A stretch of 14,720 nt of DNA. It comes from UBA9647 sp035506075 (GTDB taxonomy: Bacteria > Bacteroidota > Ignavibacteria > UBA10030). The position numbers and the translations under genes were made by a program. A model generated the notes under the pieces. The model was not told where the DNA came from. It searched no databases and was given only the letters and a program-made list of their open reading frames with translations. The stretch lies in contig DATJQB010000331.1 in assembly GCA_035506075.1 (NCBI GenBank), positions 1-14,720 of the forward strand. The letters are read 5' to 3'. Shown here in pieces: positions 1 through 8,291 of this stretch. Every line of letters starts with the position of its first letter. The first letter of the stretch is position 1.

Positions 1-199
1 CCTTGTCGCCGTCGATATACGTGATCCTGCTTTTGACCGAGGCCGTGTTCATGAAGGCCGGGTCGTAGCTCATAAGTCCAAAATCGTCATCCTTGACACG
101 AATCTGGCGAAGGTCTGTGGCCCTGATCGTATCGTTCTCGACAGGGACTTCGTACTTTTTTCCGGTCCTATTGTCAACAATGCTCAAAGTATCTGGCAT
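1..199 (-). CDS. gltA: Citrate synthase, N-terminal part (cut by window edge)
   Basis: The reverse strand, read from the ATG at 199, gives 66 residues. They open MPDTLSIVDNRTGKKYEVP and end in SRITYIDGDK at the window edge. This is the typical beginning of a type II (hexameric-class) bacterial citrate synthase, where the IDGDKG segment precedes the first large helices. The enzyme condenses oxaloacetate and acetyl-CoA in the cytoplasm as entry to the TCA cycle, oxidative or reductive. A GAGAGGA ribosome-binding site lies just upstream of the ATG on the minus strand. The gene is divergent from nifJ, so acetyl-CoA production and use face each other across one control region. The catalytic His and Asp residues lie outside the window and cannot be checked. 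The identity rests on the N-terminal signature only, but that signature is characteristic. Confidence 0.87.
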   Translation of the reverse strand, partial: MPDTLSIVDNRTGKKYEVPVENDTIRATDLRQIRVKDDDFGLMSYDPAFMNTASVKSRITYIDGDK

Positions 200-713
200 G
201 CAGCATTCCTCTCTGTGACGCAAATCGTTCAATTTTTGCTCTGCGAAGAAACGAAAAAAATGCCTCATCTTCCACCACGTTCTGCGTCGATTTTGACGAA
301 CAGACAGCGCTGATTGGCAAGAGTATTCCAGCTTCGCCGACGGGTGAACAATTGACAAATCGCGTTCTTCACGAATGAACTGATAGATGCGAACATTGAG
401 CGTGTCTGCAATTCTGTCGACTCGGGAGGCGAAGATCGACCACTGGGAAGTCCGTGAGGTGAGTGGGAATCAGATCGCTGGCCGCACGCATAATACTTGT
501 CAATTATGTCGTATTGTCATTTCCGACTACTGATTGAGCGTTTATTCATTCTGCCAAAACGCGATTCGATGTTCTCGATTATGAGAACATTTCCTGAGGA
601 ATGGCCTGATTTGGCCGATATTTCGCACTTCCTGAGTCTGTTTCGGCTGGAATAGTTATTGCGTTAACAGCATCGATTCATCATCAACCCCAAGAAGAAA
701 GGCAAGAGTAACG
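200..713. other. 514-bp divergent intergenic region between gltA and nifJ
   Basis: No convincing gene is seen here. The reverse frame entering gltA stays open for about 85 codons upstream of the ATG but has no plausible start with a ribosome-binding site, and gltA already begins at its canonical residue. On the plus strand only a 24-codon GTG ORF (459-533) is present. The region holds a 22-bp palindrome at 569-590 and two distant complementary 9-mers, AATTGACAA (350-358) and TTGTCAATT (497-505). It is visibly richer in A+T than the genes. No clear -35/-10 pair could be chosen. Promoters for both genes must lie here, unless nifJ is read from far upstream, which the divergent gene excludes. Confidence 0.7.
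569..590. promoter_or_regulatory. 22-bp palindrome, probable operator upstream of nifJ
   Basis: ATGTTCTC (569-576) is followed by the six bases GATTAT and then by its exact reverse complement GAGAACAT (583-590). Arms of 8 bp with a 6-bp centre give two half-sites one to two helical turns apart, the usual form of a binding site for a dimeric helix-turn-helix regulator. It lies 124 bp before the nifJ ATG and 370 bp from the gltA start. No T-run follows, so a terminator is unlikely. The half-site does not match the CRP (TGTGA), FNR (TTGAT) or Rex (TTGTGAA) consensus, and the regulator is unknown. No second full copy was found elsewhere in the window. Confidence 0.55.
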
Positions 714-3700
714 ATGTCAGCTCAAGATGTTAATCCGACTATGAAGCGCAAGATGGTAACCATTGATGGTAACGAAGCAGCTGCCTATTCCGCTCACAAG
801 TGCAGCGAGGTCATTGCCATCTATCCTATCACTCCCTCATCGACGATGGGTGAATGGGCAGACGAATGGTCTGCTCAGGGAAAGAAGAACATCTGGGGAA
901 CGGTACCTCTGGTTGCAGAGATGCAGAGCGAGGGTGGAGCCGCCGGCGCCGTACACGGAGCGTTGCAGACCGGTGCTCTTTCGACGACCTTCACGGCGTC
1001 GCAAGGCCTTCTCCTGATGATCCCGAACATGTTCAAGATCGCCGGTGAGTTAACCTCGACAGTGTTTCACGTTTCGGCACGCACAGTCGCCACTCACGCA
1101 TTGTCGATTTTCGGTGACCACAGCGACGTCATGGCAGTTCGCTCGACGGGATGGGGCATGCTCGCCTCCAATTCGGTACAAGAAATCCACGACTTCGCGC
1201 TGATCGCTCAGGCGGCATCACTTGAAGCCCGGGTTCCATTCGTCCACTTTTTTGACGGCTTCCGTTCATCGGCCGAAGTCATGAAGATGGAGCAGCTGGC
1301 CGACTCTGACTATCGTCAGATGATTGATGATGAACTTGTGTTCAAGCACCGCGAGCGCGCGCTGAATCCGGAACGCCCGGTTCTCCGCGGCACTGCACAG
1401 AATCCCGATGTGTTCTTCCAGGCTCGTGAAGCCTGCAACCCGTACTATCTCGCATGCCCTGACATCGTGCAGAAGGCAATGGATAAATTTGCGAAGATCG
1501 TCGGCCGTCAATACAAACTGTATCAGTACTACGGTGCCCCCGATGCAGACCGGGTCGTCGTCATGATGGGCTCGGGCGCTGAAACCGCGCACGAGACCGT
1601 CGATTATCTTATGAAGAAAGGGGAGAAGGTTGGCCTTCTCAAAGTACACCTCTTCAGACCGTTTGCACCTGAATACTTCGTCAACGCGCTTCCGGCTACA
1701 GTAAAACAGATCAGCGTTCTCGACAGGACGAAAGAACCGGGAGCTCCGGGCGAGCCGCTGTATATGGATGTTATCACGTCGCTGAGCGAAACACTCTCAG
1801 CCGGCAAGGCTCCCTTCAAGTCTTTCCCGAAGGTCACGGGCGGACGGTTCGGTCTTTCATCGAAGGAGTTCACGCCGACGATGGTCAAGGCCGTATATGA
1901 TGATATGAAAAAGGAGAGCCCGAAGAATCACTTCACGGTCGGAATCAACGATGATCTGACAAAGACGAGTCTCGAGTACGATCCGACGTTCGGTATCGAA
2001 CCGGACGATGTCGTTCGTGCGATCTTCTTCGGACTCGGTGCCGATGGCACCGTCGGTGCAAACAAGAACTCGATCAAGATTATCGGCGAAGACACAGAAA
2101 ATTATGCACAGGGCTACTTTGTCTACGATTCCAAGAAGTCGGGGTCCACGACAACCTCGCACCTGCGCTTCGGCCCGCGGCCGATTCACTCCTGCTACCT
2201 GATCACCGAAGCAAACTTCGTCGCCTGTCACCAGTGGTTCTTCCTCGAGAAGTTCGATGTACTGCAGAACGCGGTGAAGGGAGGAACCTTCCTCCTGAAC
2301 AGTATCTACGGTCCTGACGAGGTGTGGGCGCAACTCCCGCGTCACATCCAGGAAGGAATCATCAAGAAGCAGCTGAAGTTCTACGTGATCGACGGTTACA
2401 AGGTCGCCGGTCAGACCGGTATGGGCGGGCGAGTGAACACAATCATGCAGACCTGCTTCTTCGCAATTTCCGGTGTGTTGCCGAAGGATGTGGCGATCAA
2501 CGCTATCAAGAATTCGATCAAGAAAACGTACGGGAAGAAGGGTGAGGCTGTGGTGCAGAAGAACTTCGCAGCAGTCGATGCGACGCTTGCGAATCTCTTT
2601 GAGGTAAAGGTGCCCGACAAGGTCACGAGCACGATCGAAATGCCGCCGGTCGTTTCGGCGTCCGCCCCGGATTTCGTCAAAAGCGTGACGGCAATGATTA
2701 TCGCCGGCAAGGGAGACGAGCTGTCGGTTGGTCAGATGCCTCAGGATGGAACGTTCCCGGTCGCCACGGCACAGTGGGAAAAGAGAAATATCGCCCTCGA
2801 AATCCCGGTGTGGGAGCCTGATATCTGCATCCAGTGCAACAAGTGCGTCATGGTGTGCCCGCATGCAACGATCCGCGTGAAGGTGTTCGATCCTGCACAG
2901 CTGAAGAATGCGCCGCCGACGTTCAAGTCGATGGAGTTCAAGAGCTCGGAGTACAAGGGCATGAAGTACTCGCTTCAGATCGCGCCCGAAGATTGCACGG
3001 GCTGCTCGCTGTGCGTCGAGGTCTGCCCGGCAAAGAGCAAGACCCAGGTAAAGGTGAAGGCGATCAACATGAAGTCGCAGCCGCCAATCCGCGAACAGGA
3101 ACGGACCAACTACGAGTTCTTCCTCAAGCTGCCTGAAGTCGATCGCAAGACTGTCAAGACGGATACCGTGAAGGGTTCCCAGCTGCTGCAACCGTTGTTC
3201 GAGTACTCCGGCGCCTGCTCGGGGTGCGGCGAGACCCCCTACGTGAAGCTGGTCAGCCAGCTGTTCGGCGATCGCACGATCATTGCAAATGCAACGGGCT
3301 GCTCATCGATTTACGGGGGCAACCTGCCAACAACGCCTTGGGCGACGAACAACGATGGCCGGGGTCCGGCATGGTCGAACTCGCTCTTCGAAGACAACGC
3401 GGAATTCGGTCTGGGCATGCGCCTGACGGTCGACAAGCTGACCGAGATGGCGTATGAGCTTGTTGCAAAGCTCGCCGGCGAAATCGGCACTGATCTGGCG
3501 AACGGGCTGCTTGGTGCCAACCAGTCTGATGAGACCGGGATTCATGACCAGCGCGAACGGGTGAAGATTCTCAAAGAGAAACTTCAGAACAGCAAAACAC
3601 CCGAAGCGAAGAACCTGCTCCACATCGCCGACAACCTCGTGAAGCGCAGCGTGTGGATCATGGGTGGTGACGGATGGGCCTATGACATCGGGTACGGCGG

Positions 3701-4322
3701 ATTGGATCACGTCCTCGCATCCGGAAGAAATGTCAACGTCCTCGTGTTGGATACGGAAGTCTATTCGAATACAGGCGGTCAGATGTCTAAGGCGACGTTC
3801 CGATCGGCCATTGCGAAATTTGCTGCAGCCGGCAAGCCGACGCAAAAGAAGGATCTTGCTCTCATGGCGCTGACCTACGGCAATGTGTACGTGGCGAAGG
3901 TCGCCATGGGTGCCAACGACGCGCAGACGGTGCGGGCGTTCCTCGAGGCGGAAGCCTACGACGGACCGTCACTCATCATTGCGTACAGCCATTGCATTGC
4001 GCACGGCATCGATATGGCACGGGGCATGACGAACCAGAAACTCGCCGTTGAAACGGGATACTTCCCGCTCTTCCGGTACAACCCGCTGTGGGTGAAGGAA
4101 GGGAAGAACCCGATGAAGCTGGATTCGAAGGCTCCGAAGGGGCCGTTGACCGACTTCACATCGCTCGAGACAAGGTTCAACATGCTTGAGAAGATCTATC
4201 CCGAACGGGCGAAGGCGTTGATGGTGGAGGCGGCGGAGGATGTGAAGAGCCGATGGGCGATGTATGAGCAGTTGGCCGGCGGTGATGGAGAGAAGGCGAA
4301 GGAAGCTGCGCCGAAAGCATGA
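714..4322 (+). CDS. nifJ: Pyruvate:ferredoxin (flavodoxin) oxidoreductase, single-chain
   Basis: This 1202-residue homodimer-type enzyme oxidises pyruvate with CoA to acetyl-CoA and CO2, reducing ferredoxin or flavodoxin; it can run in reverse for CO2 fixation. Domain order is as in the well-studied Desulfovibrio enzyme. The N-terminal pyrimidine-binding domain carries YPITPSSTMGE. The gamma-like and CoA domains follow. A two-cluster ferredoxin insert has C705/708/711/715 and C761/764/767/771. The C-terminal thiamine-diphosphate domain has GDGWAYDIGYGG (986-997) and YSNTGGQ. The proximal [4Fe-4S] ligands appear as C835, C838, C863 and C1094. Full family length (about 1170-1200) and all motifs intact. 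The ATG at 714 has an AAAGG site 11 bases upstream; an internal ATG at 741 has none. The enzyme is oxygen-sensitive in most hosts, implying anaerobic growth phases. A PyrD-like gene follows 71 bp later. Confidence 0.97.
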   Translation: MSAQDVNPTMKRKMVTIDGNEAAAYSAHKCSEVIAIYPITPSSTMGEWADEWSAQGKKNIWGTVPLVAEMQSEGGAAGAVHGALQTGALSTTFTASQGLLLMIPNMFKIAGELTSTVFHVSARTVATHALSIFGDHSDVMAVRSTGWGMLASNSVQEIHDFALIAQAASLEARVPFVHFFDGFRSSAEVMKMEQLADSDYRQMIDDELVFKHRERALNPERPVLRGTAQNPDVFFQAREACNPYYLACPDIVQKAMDKFAKIVGRQYKLYQYYGAPDADRVVVMMGSGAETAHETVDYLMKKGEKVGLLKVHLFRPFAPEYFVNALPATVKQISVLDRTKEPGAPGEPLYMDVITSLSETLSAGKAPFKSFPKVTGGRFGLSSKEFTPTMVKAVYDDMKKESPKNHFTVGINDDLTKTSLEYDPTFGIEPDDVVRAIFFGLGADGTVGANKNSIKIIGEDTENYAQGYFVYDSKKSGSTTTSHLRFGPRPIHSCYLITEANFVACHQWFFLEKFDVLQNAVKGGTFLLNSIYGPDEVWAQLPRHIQEGIIKKQLKFYVIDGYKVAGQTGMGGRVNTIMQTCFFAISGVLPKDVAINAIKNSIKKTYGKKGEAVVQKNFAAVDATLANLFEVKVPDKVTSTIEMPPVVSASAPDFVKSVTAMIIAGKGDELSVGQMPQDGTFPVATAQWEKRNIALEIPVWEPDICIQCNKCVMVCPHATIRVKVFDPAQLKNAPPTFKSMEFKSSEYKGMKYSLQIAPEDCTGCSLCVEVCPAKSKTQVKVKAINMKSQPPIREQERTNYEFFLKLPEVDRKTVKTDTVKGSQLLQPLFEYSGACSGCGETPYVKLVSQLFGDRTIIANATGCSSIYGGNLPTTPWATNNDGRGPAWSNSLFEDNAEFGLGMRLTVDKLTEMAYELVAKLAGEIGTDLANGLLGANQSDETGIHDQRERVKILKEKLQNSKTPEAKNLLHIADNLVKRSVWIMGGDGWAYDIGYGGLDHVLASGRNVNVLVLDTEVYSNTGGQMSKATFRSAIAKFAAAGKPTQKKDLALMALTYGNVYVAKVAMGANDAQTVRAFLEAEAYDGPSLIIAYSHCIAHGIDMARGMTNQKLAVETGYFPLFRYNPLWVKEGKNPMKLDSKAPKGPLTDFTSLETRFNMLEKIYPERAKALMVEAAEDVKSRWAMYEQLAGGDGEKAKEAAPKA

Positions 4323-4378
4323 CGAGCGCAGACCAGCTCACGACTTGAGAACTGAACCACACCACTCGGACATTGAAT

Positions 4379-4384
4379 GAAGGA
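4379..4384 (+). promoter_or_regulatory. Ribosome-binding site that sets the PyrD-like start
   Basis: GAAGGA lies 9 bases before the ATG at 4394. A TTG at 4375-minus-2 (4373) in the same frame would place this site inside the coding region and has no site of its own, so the ATG is preferred. Confidence 0.7.
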
Positions 4385-4393
4385 TACTGTCTT

Positions 4394-5383
4394 ATGGATC
4401 TGAAAACAACCTATCTCGGACTGAAGCTCAAGAATCCGCTCGTCCCGTCGGCAAGTCCGCTCTCACGCAGTCTCGATGGCATGAAACGGCTCGAGGATTC
4501 CGGCGCGGCGGCAGTTGTGATGTACTCGCTGTTCGAGGAACAGATCGAACACGAAGCATCCGAACTCGAGCACTATCTCGCCTACGGTTCACGTGCACAT
4601 GCCGAAGCTCTCGACTACTTCCCGCGTCCCGAAGAATATAGCGCCGGGCCGGACCAGTACGTCGAGCTGGTTTCGAGCGCAAAGCAATCCCTCAGCATCC
4701 CTGTGATCGCCAGTCTTAATGGTATTTCCACCGGAGGCTGGATTGACTACGCGAAGAAATTGGAGCAGGCTGGTGCCGATGCGATCGAACTGAACATCTA
4801 TTATATTCCCACTGACCCTGTGCTTACGGGCCAGGAAGTTGAAGAGCGGTATGTCAACGTGCTCACCGCCGTCCGCAGGGCGGTGAAAATTCCGATCGCA
4901 GTCAAGTTGAGCCCGTACTTCAGCTCGCTTGCCAATGTGGCGACGCGGCTCGACAAAGCCGGCGCGAACGGACTCGTGCTGTTCAACCGTTTCTATCAGC
5001 CCGACTTCGATCTCGAAGCGCTTGAAGTTGCGCCGAACGTCGTGCTCAGCACGTCAGATTCAATCCGTCTGCCGCTCCGCTGGGTGGCGATTCTGCATGG
5101 CGTCGTGAAGACGAGCCTCGCGGGCACCGGCGGAATTCATACGGCAGAAGATGTGATCAAGATGGTGATGGCGGGAGCTGATGTTGCGATGATGTGCTCT
5201 GCGCTGCTCAAGCACGGGCCGAAGCACCTGAAAACGGTCCTGGACGATCTGAACAAATGGATGGTGGAACATGAATACCTTTCCATCGAGCAGATGAAAG
5301 GGAGCATGAGCCAGGCCTCCGTTGCGGATCCGGCCGCGTTTGAGCGGGCCAACTACATGAAGGCGTTGAACCGGTACAAATAA
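4394..5383 (+). CDS. Dihydroorotate dehydrogenase-like flavoprotein, nifJ-associated
   Basis: The 329-residue product begins MDLKTTYLGLKLKNPLVPSA, the opening of PyrD-family FMN TIM barrels. It has a late phosphate-binding loop GTGGIH (244-249) followed by AEDVIKMVMAGADVAMMCSA. The place where class 1 dihydroorotate dehydrogenases carry NLSCPN reads NIYYIP (134-139), so the active-site Cys is replaced by Tyr137. Lys in VKLSP is kept. Such PyrD-like genes are often found beside nifJ in several phyla, and their substrate is, to my knowledge, not settled. The location 71 bp after nifJ on the same strand supports a shared transcript and a redox role with pyruvate oxidation rather than pyrimidine synthesis. 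No pyrK-like partner sits next to it; the only PyrK-like protein here is hydG. Family call is firm, enzyme activity is open. Confidence 0.85.
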   Translation: MDLKTTYLGLKLKNPLVPSASPLSRSLDGMKRLEDSGAAAVVMYSLFEEQIEHEASELEHYLAYGSRAHAEALDYFPRPEEYSAGPDQYVELVSSAKQSLSIPVIASLNGISTGGWIDYAKKLEQAGADAIELNIYYIPTDPVLTGQEVEERYVNVLTAVRRAVKIPIAVKLSPYFSSLANVATRLDKAGANGLVLFNRFYQPDFDLEALEVAPNVVLSTSDSIRLPLRWVAILHGVVKTSLAGTGGIHTAEDVIKMVMAGADVAMMCSALLKHGPKHLKTVLDDLNKWMVEHEYLSIEQMKGSMSQASVADPAAFERANYMKALNRYK

Positions 5384-5426
5384 GGCCGGTACATCCCCAC
5401 GTTCCATTTTAAAAGCGAGGGTGTCT

Positions 5427-5804
5427 GTGGCGAGAACGAAGAAGCGGCAATCCGATCCCTCAACACTCAGGAAACTGAAATCAGCGCTGACGGAGTTGTC
5501 ATTTACTCCGCCAGCGCTCTCCTTTGCCGAGGGAGAAACATTCGTCTGTGCAACCTGTCGCTTGCCCGTGAGGCAGTGTAACGCCAACCCGGAAAAGCGA
5601 TGTCCGACCATGCTGACGGCGGGAACGGAAATTCAGCTCCTCCGCCAAACGGGGAGGGAAAGCGCACCATCCTGCATCTCCTGCGGCCGCCCCATCCCGA
5701 AGCGATCCCTCCAGAAAAATCCTCTCATTGAAATCTGTCCCAGTTGCCAAAAAGCCTCGCTGAAAGCGAAACCATCCAAGCGATCGAAAGGAGCCTCCCT
5801 ATGA
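5427..5804 (+). CDS. Small zinc-finger protein with a DksA/TraR-type C-terminal finger
   Basis: This is a 125-residue basic protein. The C-terminal CISCGRPIPKRS...CPSCQ (C83, C86, C104, C107) matches the DksA/TraR zinc finger pattern CxxCGxxIPxxRLxxxPxxxxCxxCQ. A second cysteine group, C41, C44, C51 and C59, may hold another metal. The N-terminus is short, about 40 residues, and Lys/Arg-rich, so the long coiled coil that DksA inserts into RNA polymerase, with its acidic tip, is absent. The last 20 residues are again Lys/Ser-rich, which hints at nucleic-acid binding. The GTG at 5427 is chosen because AGCGAGG ends 6 bases before it; a GTG at 5421 would directly abut that site. The stop overlaps the maeB start as ATGA, giving translational coupling. 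The cellular function is unknown. Confidence 0.72.
   Translation: MARTKKRQSDPSTLRKLKSALTELSFTPPALSFAEGETFVCATCRLPVRQCNANPEKRCPTMLTAGTEIQLLRQTGRESAPSCISCGRPIPKRSLQKNPLIEICPSCQKASLKAKPSKRSKGASL
5787..5793 (+). promoter_or_regulatory. Ribosome-binding site of maeB, inside the preceding gene
   Basis: AAAGGAG lies 7 bases upstream of the ATG at 5801. This strong site decides the maeB start and excludes the in-frame ATG at 5744, which would add 19 residues encoded entirely within the zinc-finger gene. Confidence 0.8.
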
Positions 5805-8122
5805 TCAGGAAACAAGAAGCTCTCGATTATCATTCGCATGGCCGAAGGGGGAAGATTGAGGTTATTTCGTCGAAGCCTTGCCAGACTCAGCGTGATCTCT
5901 CTCTCGCATACACACCGGGCGTAGCGGAACCGTGCCGCGACATTCACGACAACCCGGATGACGCATATCTCTATACAGCCAAGGGAAACCTCGTGGCCGT
6001 GGTCTCCAACGGAACCGCGGTCCTCGGCCTGGGTGACATCGGCGCCCTCGCGGGAAAGCCGGTGATGGAAGGCAAAGGAGTGCTGTTCAAAAGGTTCGCG
6101 GATATCGACGTCTTCGACATCGAGCTGGAATCGCACAACCCGGATGACATCATCAAGGCCGTCCAGATGCTCGAGCCGACGTTCGGAGGCATCAACCTCG
6201 AAGACATCAAGGCTCCAGAATGTTTCTACATCGAAGAGCAGCTGAAGAAGACTATGAACATCCCGGTCTTCCATGATGACCAGCATGGCACCGCCATCAT
6301 CAGCGGCGCGGCGCTCGTCAATGCGCTCGAAGTCGTCGGCAAAAAGATTGACAAGGTCAAGGTTGTCTTCAGCGGCGCCGGGGCTGCCGGCATCGCGTGC
6401 GCCAAGCTGTACGAGAAACTCGGTGTCCGGCGCGAGAATATGATCCTCGTCGACACGAAAGGGGTTTGCTACAAGGGACGGACCGAAGGGATGAACCCCT
6501 ACAAGGAGTATTTTGCCGTTCAGACGGAAGCCCGATCGCTGGCTGATGCAATGAAAGGTGCGGATGTGTTCTGCGGCGTTTCCGCCAAAGGCCTCGTGTC
6601 GAAGGAAATGGTGCGCTCGATGGCCGACAAGCCGATCGTCTTCGCCATGGCGAACCCGGATCCGGAGATTACATACGAAGATGCCGTGTCGGCCCGCGAT
6701 GACATCATTATGGCGACCGGCCGCTCCGACTATCCGAACCAGGTGAACAATGTCCTCGGGTTTCCGTTCATCTTCCGCGGTGCGCTCGACGTCCGGGCAA
6801 AGATGATCAACGACGACATGAAAATCGCTGCATCGCATGCGCTCGCGAAGCTCGCGAAACAGGAAGTTCCCGATTCCGTGATCAGGGCCTACGGCGGGAA
6901 ACGGATAGAGTTCGGCAAGGAGTACATCATTCCAAAGCCGTTCGATCCGCGTGTGCTGATCTGGGAAGCAACGGCTGTGGCAAAGGCTGCAATGGAGACC
7001 GGTGTTGCCCGAGTGCCCATCAAGGATTTCGAGCATTACCGCGATTCACTTGAAGCACGGCTGGGCAAGTCGCGTGAGATCATGCGGTTCTTTATCCACA
7101 AGGCACAGACCGAACCGAAGCGCATCGTGTTTCCGGAAGGAGAAGAGGAGAAGATCCTTCGCGCCGCGCAGCAGATTCTTGATGAAGGGGTCGCAAAACC
7201 GATTCTCCTTGGAAGCCGGACGCTGATCAAGCAGCGGATTGCAGATCTTGGATTGGACCTGACAGGCGCCGAGATCATCAATCCGGGGAAATCACCCCGC
7301 TTTGATGAATACATCACTGCGTACTATCTGCGTCGCCAGCGCAAGGGACTCACCCGCGTCGACGCCGAACACCAGATGAAGACTCATAATGTCTTCGGCA
7401 TGATGATGGTGGAAATGGATGATGCCGACGGCCTCATTTCGGGACTGACGCAGCATTATCCGGAGACCGTTCGTCCTGCGTTGCAGATCATCGGAAAGAA
7501 AGAGGGTGTGCGCGTTATCGCCGGGCTCTACATGCTTGTGTTCAAGAACCGGACCATCTTCATCGCCGATGCGACCGTCAACATCGAACCGACCTCGGAA
7601 GAGCTGGCGGAAATCGCGATCCTCGCGGCGGACAAGGTCCAGCAGATGGATATCGAGCCCCGCGTGGCGATGCTGTCGTTCAGTAATTTTGGCGGATCGA
7701 AGCATCCGCTGACTGAAAAAGTCCGCCTCGCGACCGAGATTGTCAAGCGTCGTGCCCCGTCGCTCGTCGTCGATGGAGAGATGCAGGCCGACACTGCCGT
7801 GTCGCCGGAAATCATTTCGGAAGTGTATCCGTTCACCTCCCTCAAGGAAGGCGCGAACGTTCTTATCTGTCCGGATCTGACGTCGGCGAACATTGCCTAC
7901 AAGCTCCTGGCGCGGTTGGGAGGTGCTGTGGCCATCGGGCCGATCCTGATCGGCGTGCGCAAACCGGTCTATCTTCTCATCCCGGGTTCTGATGTTTCTG
8001 ACATCGTCAACATTACCGCGATGGCGGTATTCGAATCGCAGCAACAGTCGAAGCCCGGGCAGCGGGGAAGTGAACTGTTCGGTCAGGTGAGGGCATCGAT
8101 GCAGGGAGTGGAAGCGAAGTAA
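5801..8122 (+). CDS. maeB: NADP-dependent-type malic enzyme with phosphotransacetylase-like domain
   Basis: The 773-residue product matches the usual MaeB length. It converts malate to pyruvate and CO2 while reducing NAD(P)+, or could run in the carboxylating direction. The malic enzyme part (about 1-430) has SLAYTPGVAEPC with the catalytic Tyr37, the lysine segment GKPVMEGKG (Lys92), a metal-binding HDDQHGTA stretch and a Rossmann loop GAGAAG (192-197). From about 441 (RIVFPEGEE) a phosphotransacetylase-like domain runs to the end. In enterobacterial MaeB that domain is known to sense acetyl-CoA and related metabolites rather than act as a catalyst. Whether NADP or NAD is preferred cannot be told from sequence by eye. 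The gene is coupled by ATGA overlap to the zinc-finger gene and probably ends this transcription unit, as a 262-bp spacer follows. Confidence 0.95.
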   Translation: MIRKQEALDYHSHGRRGKIEVISSKPCQTQRDLSLAYTPGVAEPCRDIHDNPDDAYLYTAKGNLVAVVSNGTAVLGLGDIGALAGKPVMEGKGVLFKRFADIDVFDIELESHNPDDIIKAVQMLEPTFGGINLEDIKAPECFYIEEQLKKTMNIPVFHDDQHGTAIISGAALVNALEVVGKKIDKVKVVFSGAGAAGIACAKLYEKLGVRRENMILVDTKGVCYKGRTEGMNPYKEYFAVQTEARSLADAMKGADVFCGVSAKGLVSKEMVRSMADKPIVFAMANPDPEITYEDAVSARDDIIMATGRSDYPNQVNNVLGFPFIFRGALDVRAKMINDDMKIAASHALAKLAKQEVPDSVIRAYGGKRIEFGKEYIIPKPFDPRVLIWEATAVAKAAMETGVARVPIKDFEHYRDSLEARLGKSREIMRFFIHKAQTEPKRIVFPEGEEEKILRAAQQILDEGVAKPILLGSRTLIKQRIADLGLDLTGAEIINPGKSPRFDEYITAYYLRRQRKGLTRVDAEHQMKTHNVFGMMMVEMDDADGLISGLTQHYPETVRPALQIIGKKEGVRVIAGLYMLVFKNRTIFIADATVNIEPTSEELAEIAILAADKVQQMDIEPRVAMLSFSNFGGSKHPLTEKVRLATEIVKRRAPSLVVDGEMQADTAVSPEIISEVYPFTSLKEGANVLICPDLTSANIAYKLLARLGGAVAIGPILIGVRKPVYLLIPGSDVSDIVNITAMAVFESQQQSKPGQRGSELFGQVRASMQGVEAK

Positions 8123-8203
8123 CAGGAAGACACGCACTCCGGGCCGGATGTTCGCAATCGTTAGAATTGGGAATGGGAAGACGATTGATGAATTCTTGTA
8201 CGG

Positions 8204-8234
8204 TTTGCGAAAAGCACCCTGGGAGCTTCGCAAA
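8204..8234. repeat. Inverted repeat, 8-bp arms, downstream of maeB
   Basis: TTTGCGAA (8204-8211) and TTCGCAAA (8227-8234) are exact reverse complements with 15 bases between. The inner GC pairs and a CCC/GGG could extend the stem with a small bulge. It begins 81 bases after the maeB stop and has no T-run directly after it, so it is either an mRNA-end stabilising hairpin or an operator. Confidence 0.5.
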
Positions 8235-8291
8235 TATGAGTGAGAGATCCGTCTCTGTGCTTCGGATTCGCCTTCTTCGCGTTGATTCAAC

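Noticed and set aside
200..457. Open reverse frame continuous with gltA, as an N-terminal extension or separate gene
   Set aside because: No start codon with a ribosome-binding site, and gltA already has its canonical first residues at 199 with a good site just upstream.
459..533. 24-codon GTG ORF in the gltA-nifJ region with a CxxC
   Set aside because: No ribosome-binding site, very short, and it spans a stretch more likely to be regulatory.
1857..3191. Long antisense open frame (about 444 codons) inside nifJ, and similar ones within maeB and hydA
   Set aside because: They lie fully opposite well-supported genes, have His/Arg/Leu-rich composition expected from reading high-G+C codons backwards, and match no family.
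5372..5396. Direct repeat CCGGTACA across the end of the PyrD-like gene
   Set aside because: Only 8 bp, two copies, no terminal features of a mobile element; likely chance.
5744..5800. 19-residue N-terminal extension of malic enzyme
   Set aside because: The strong AAAGGAG site and ATGA overlap point to 5801, and the extension is encoded in another frame of the zinc-finger gene.
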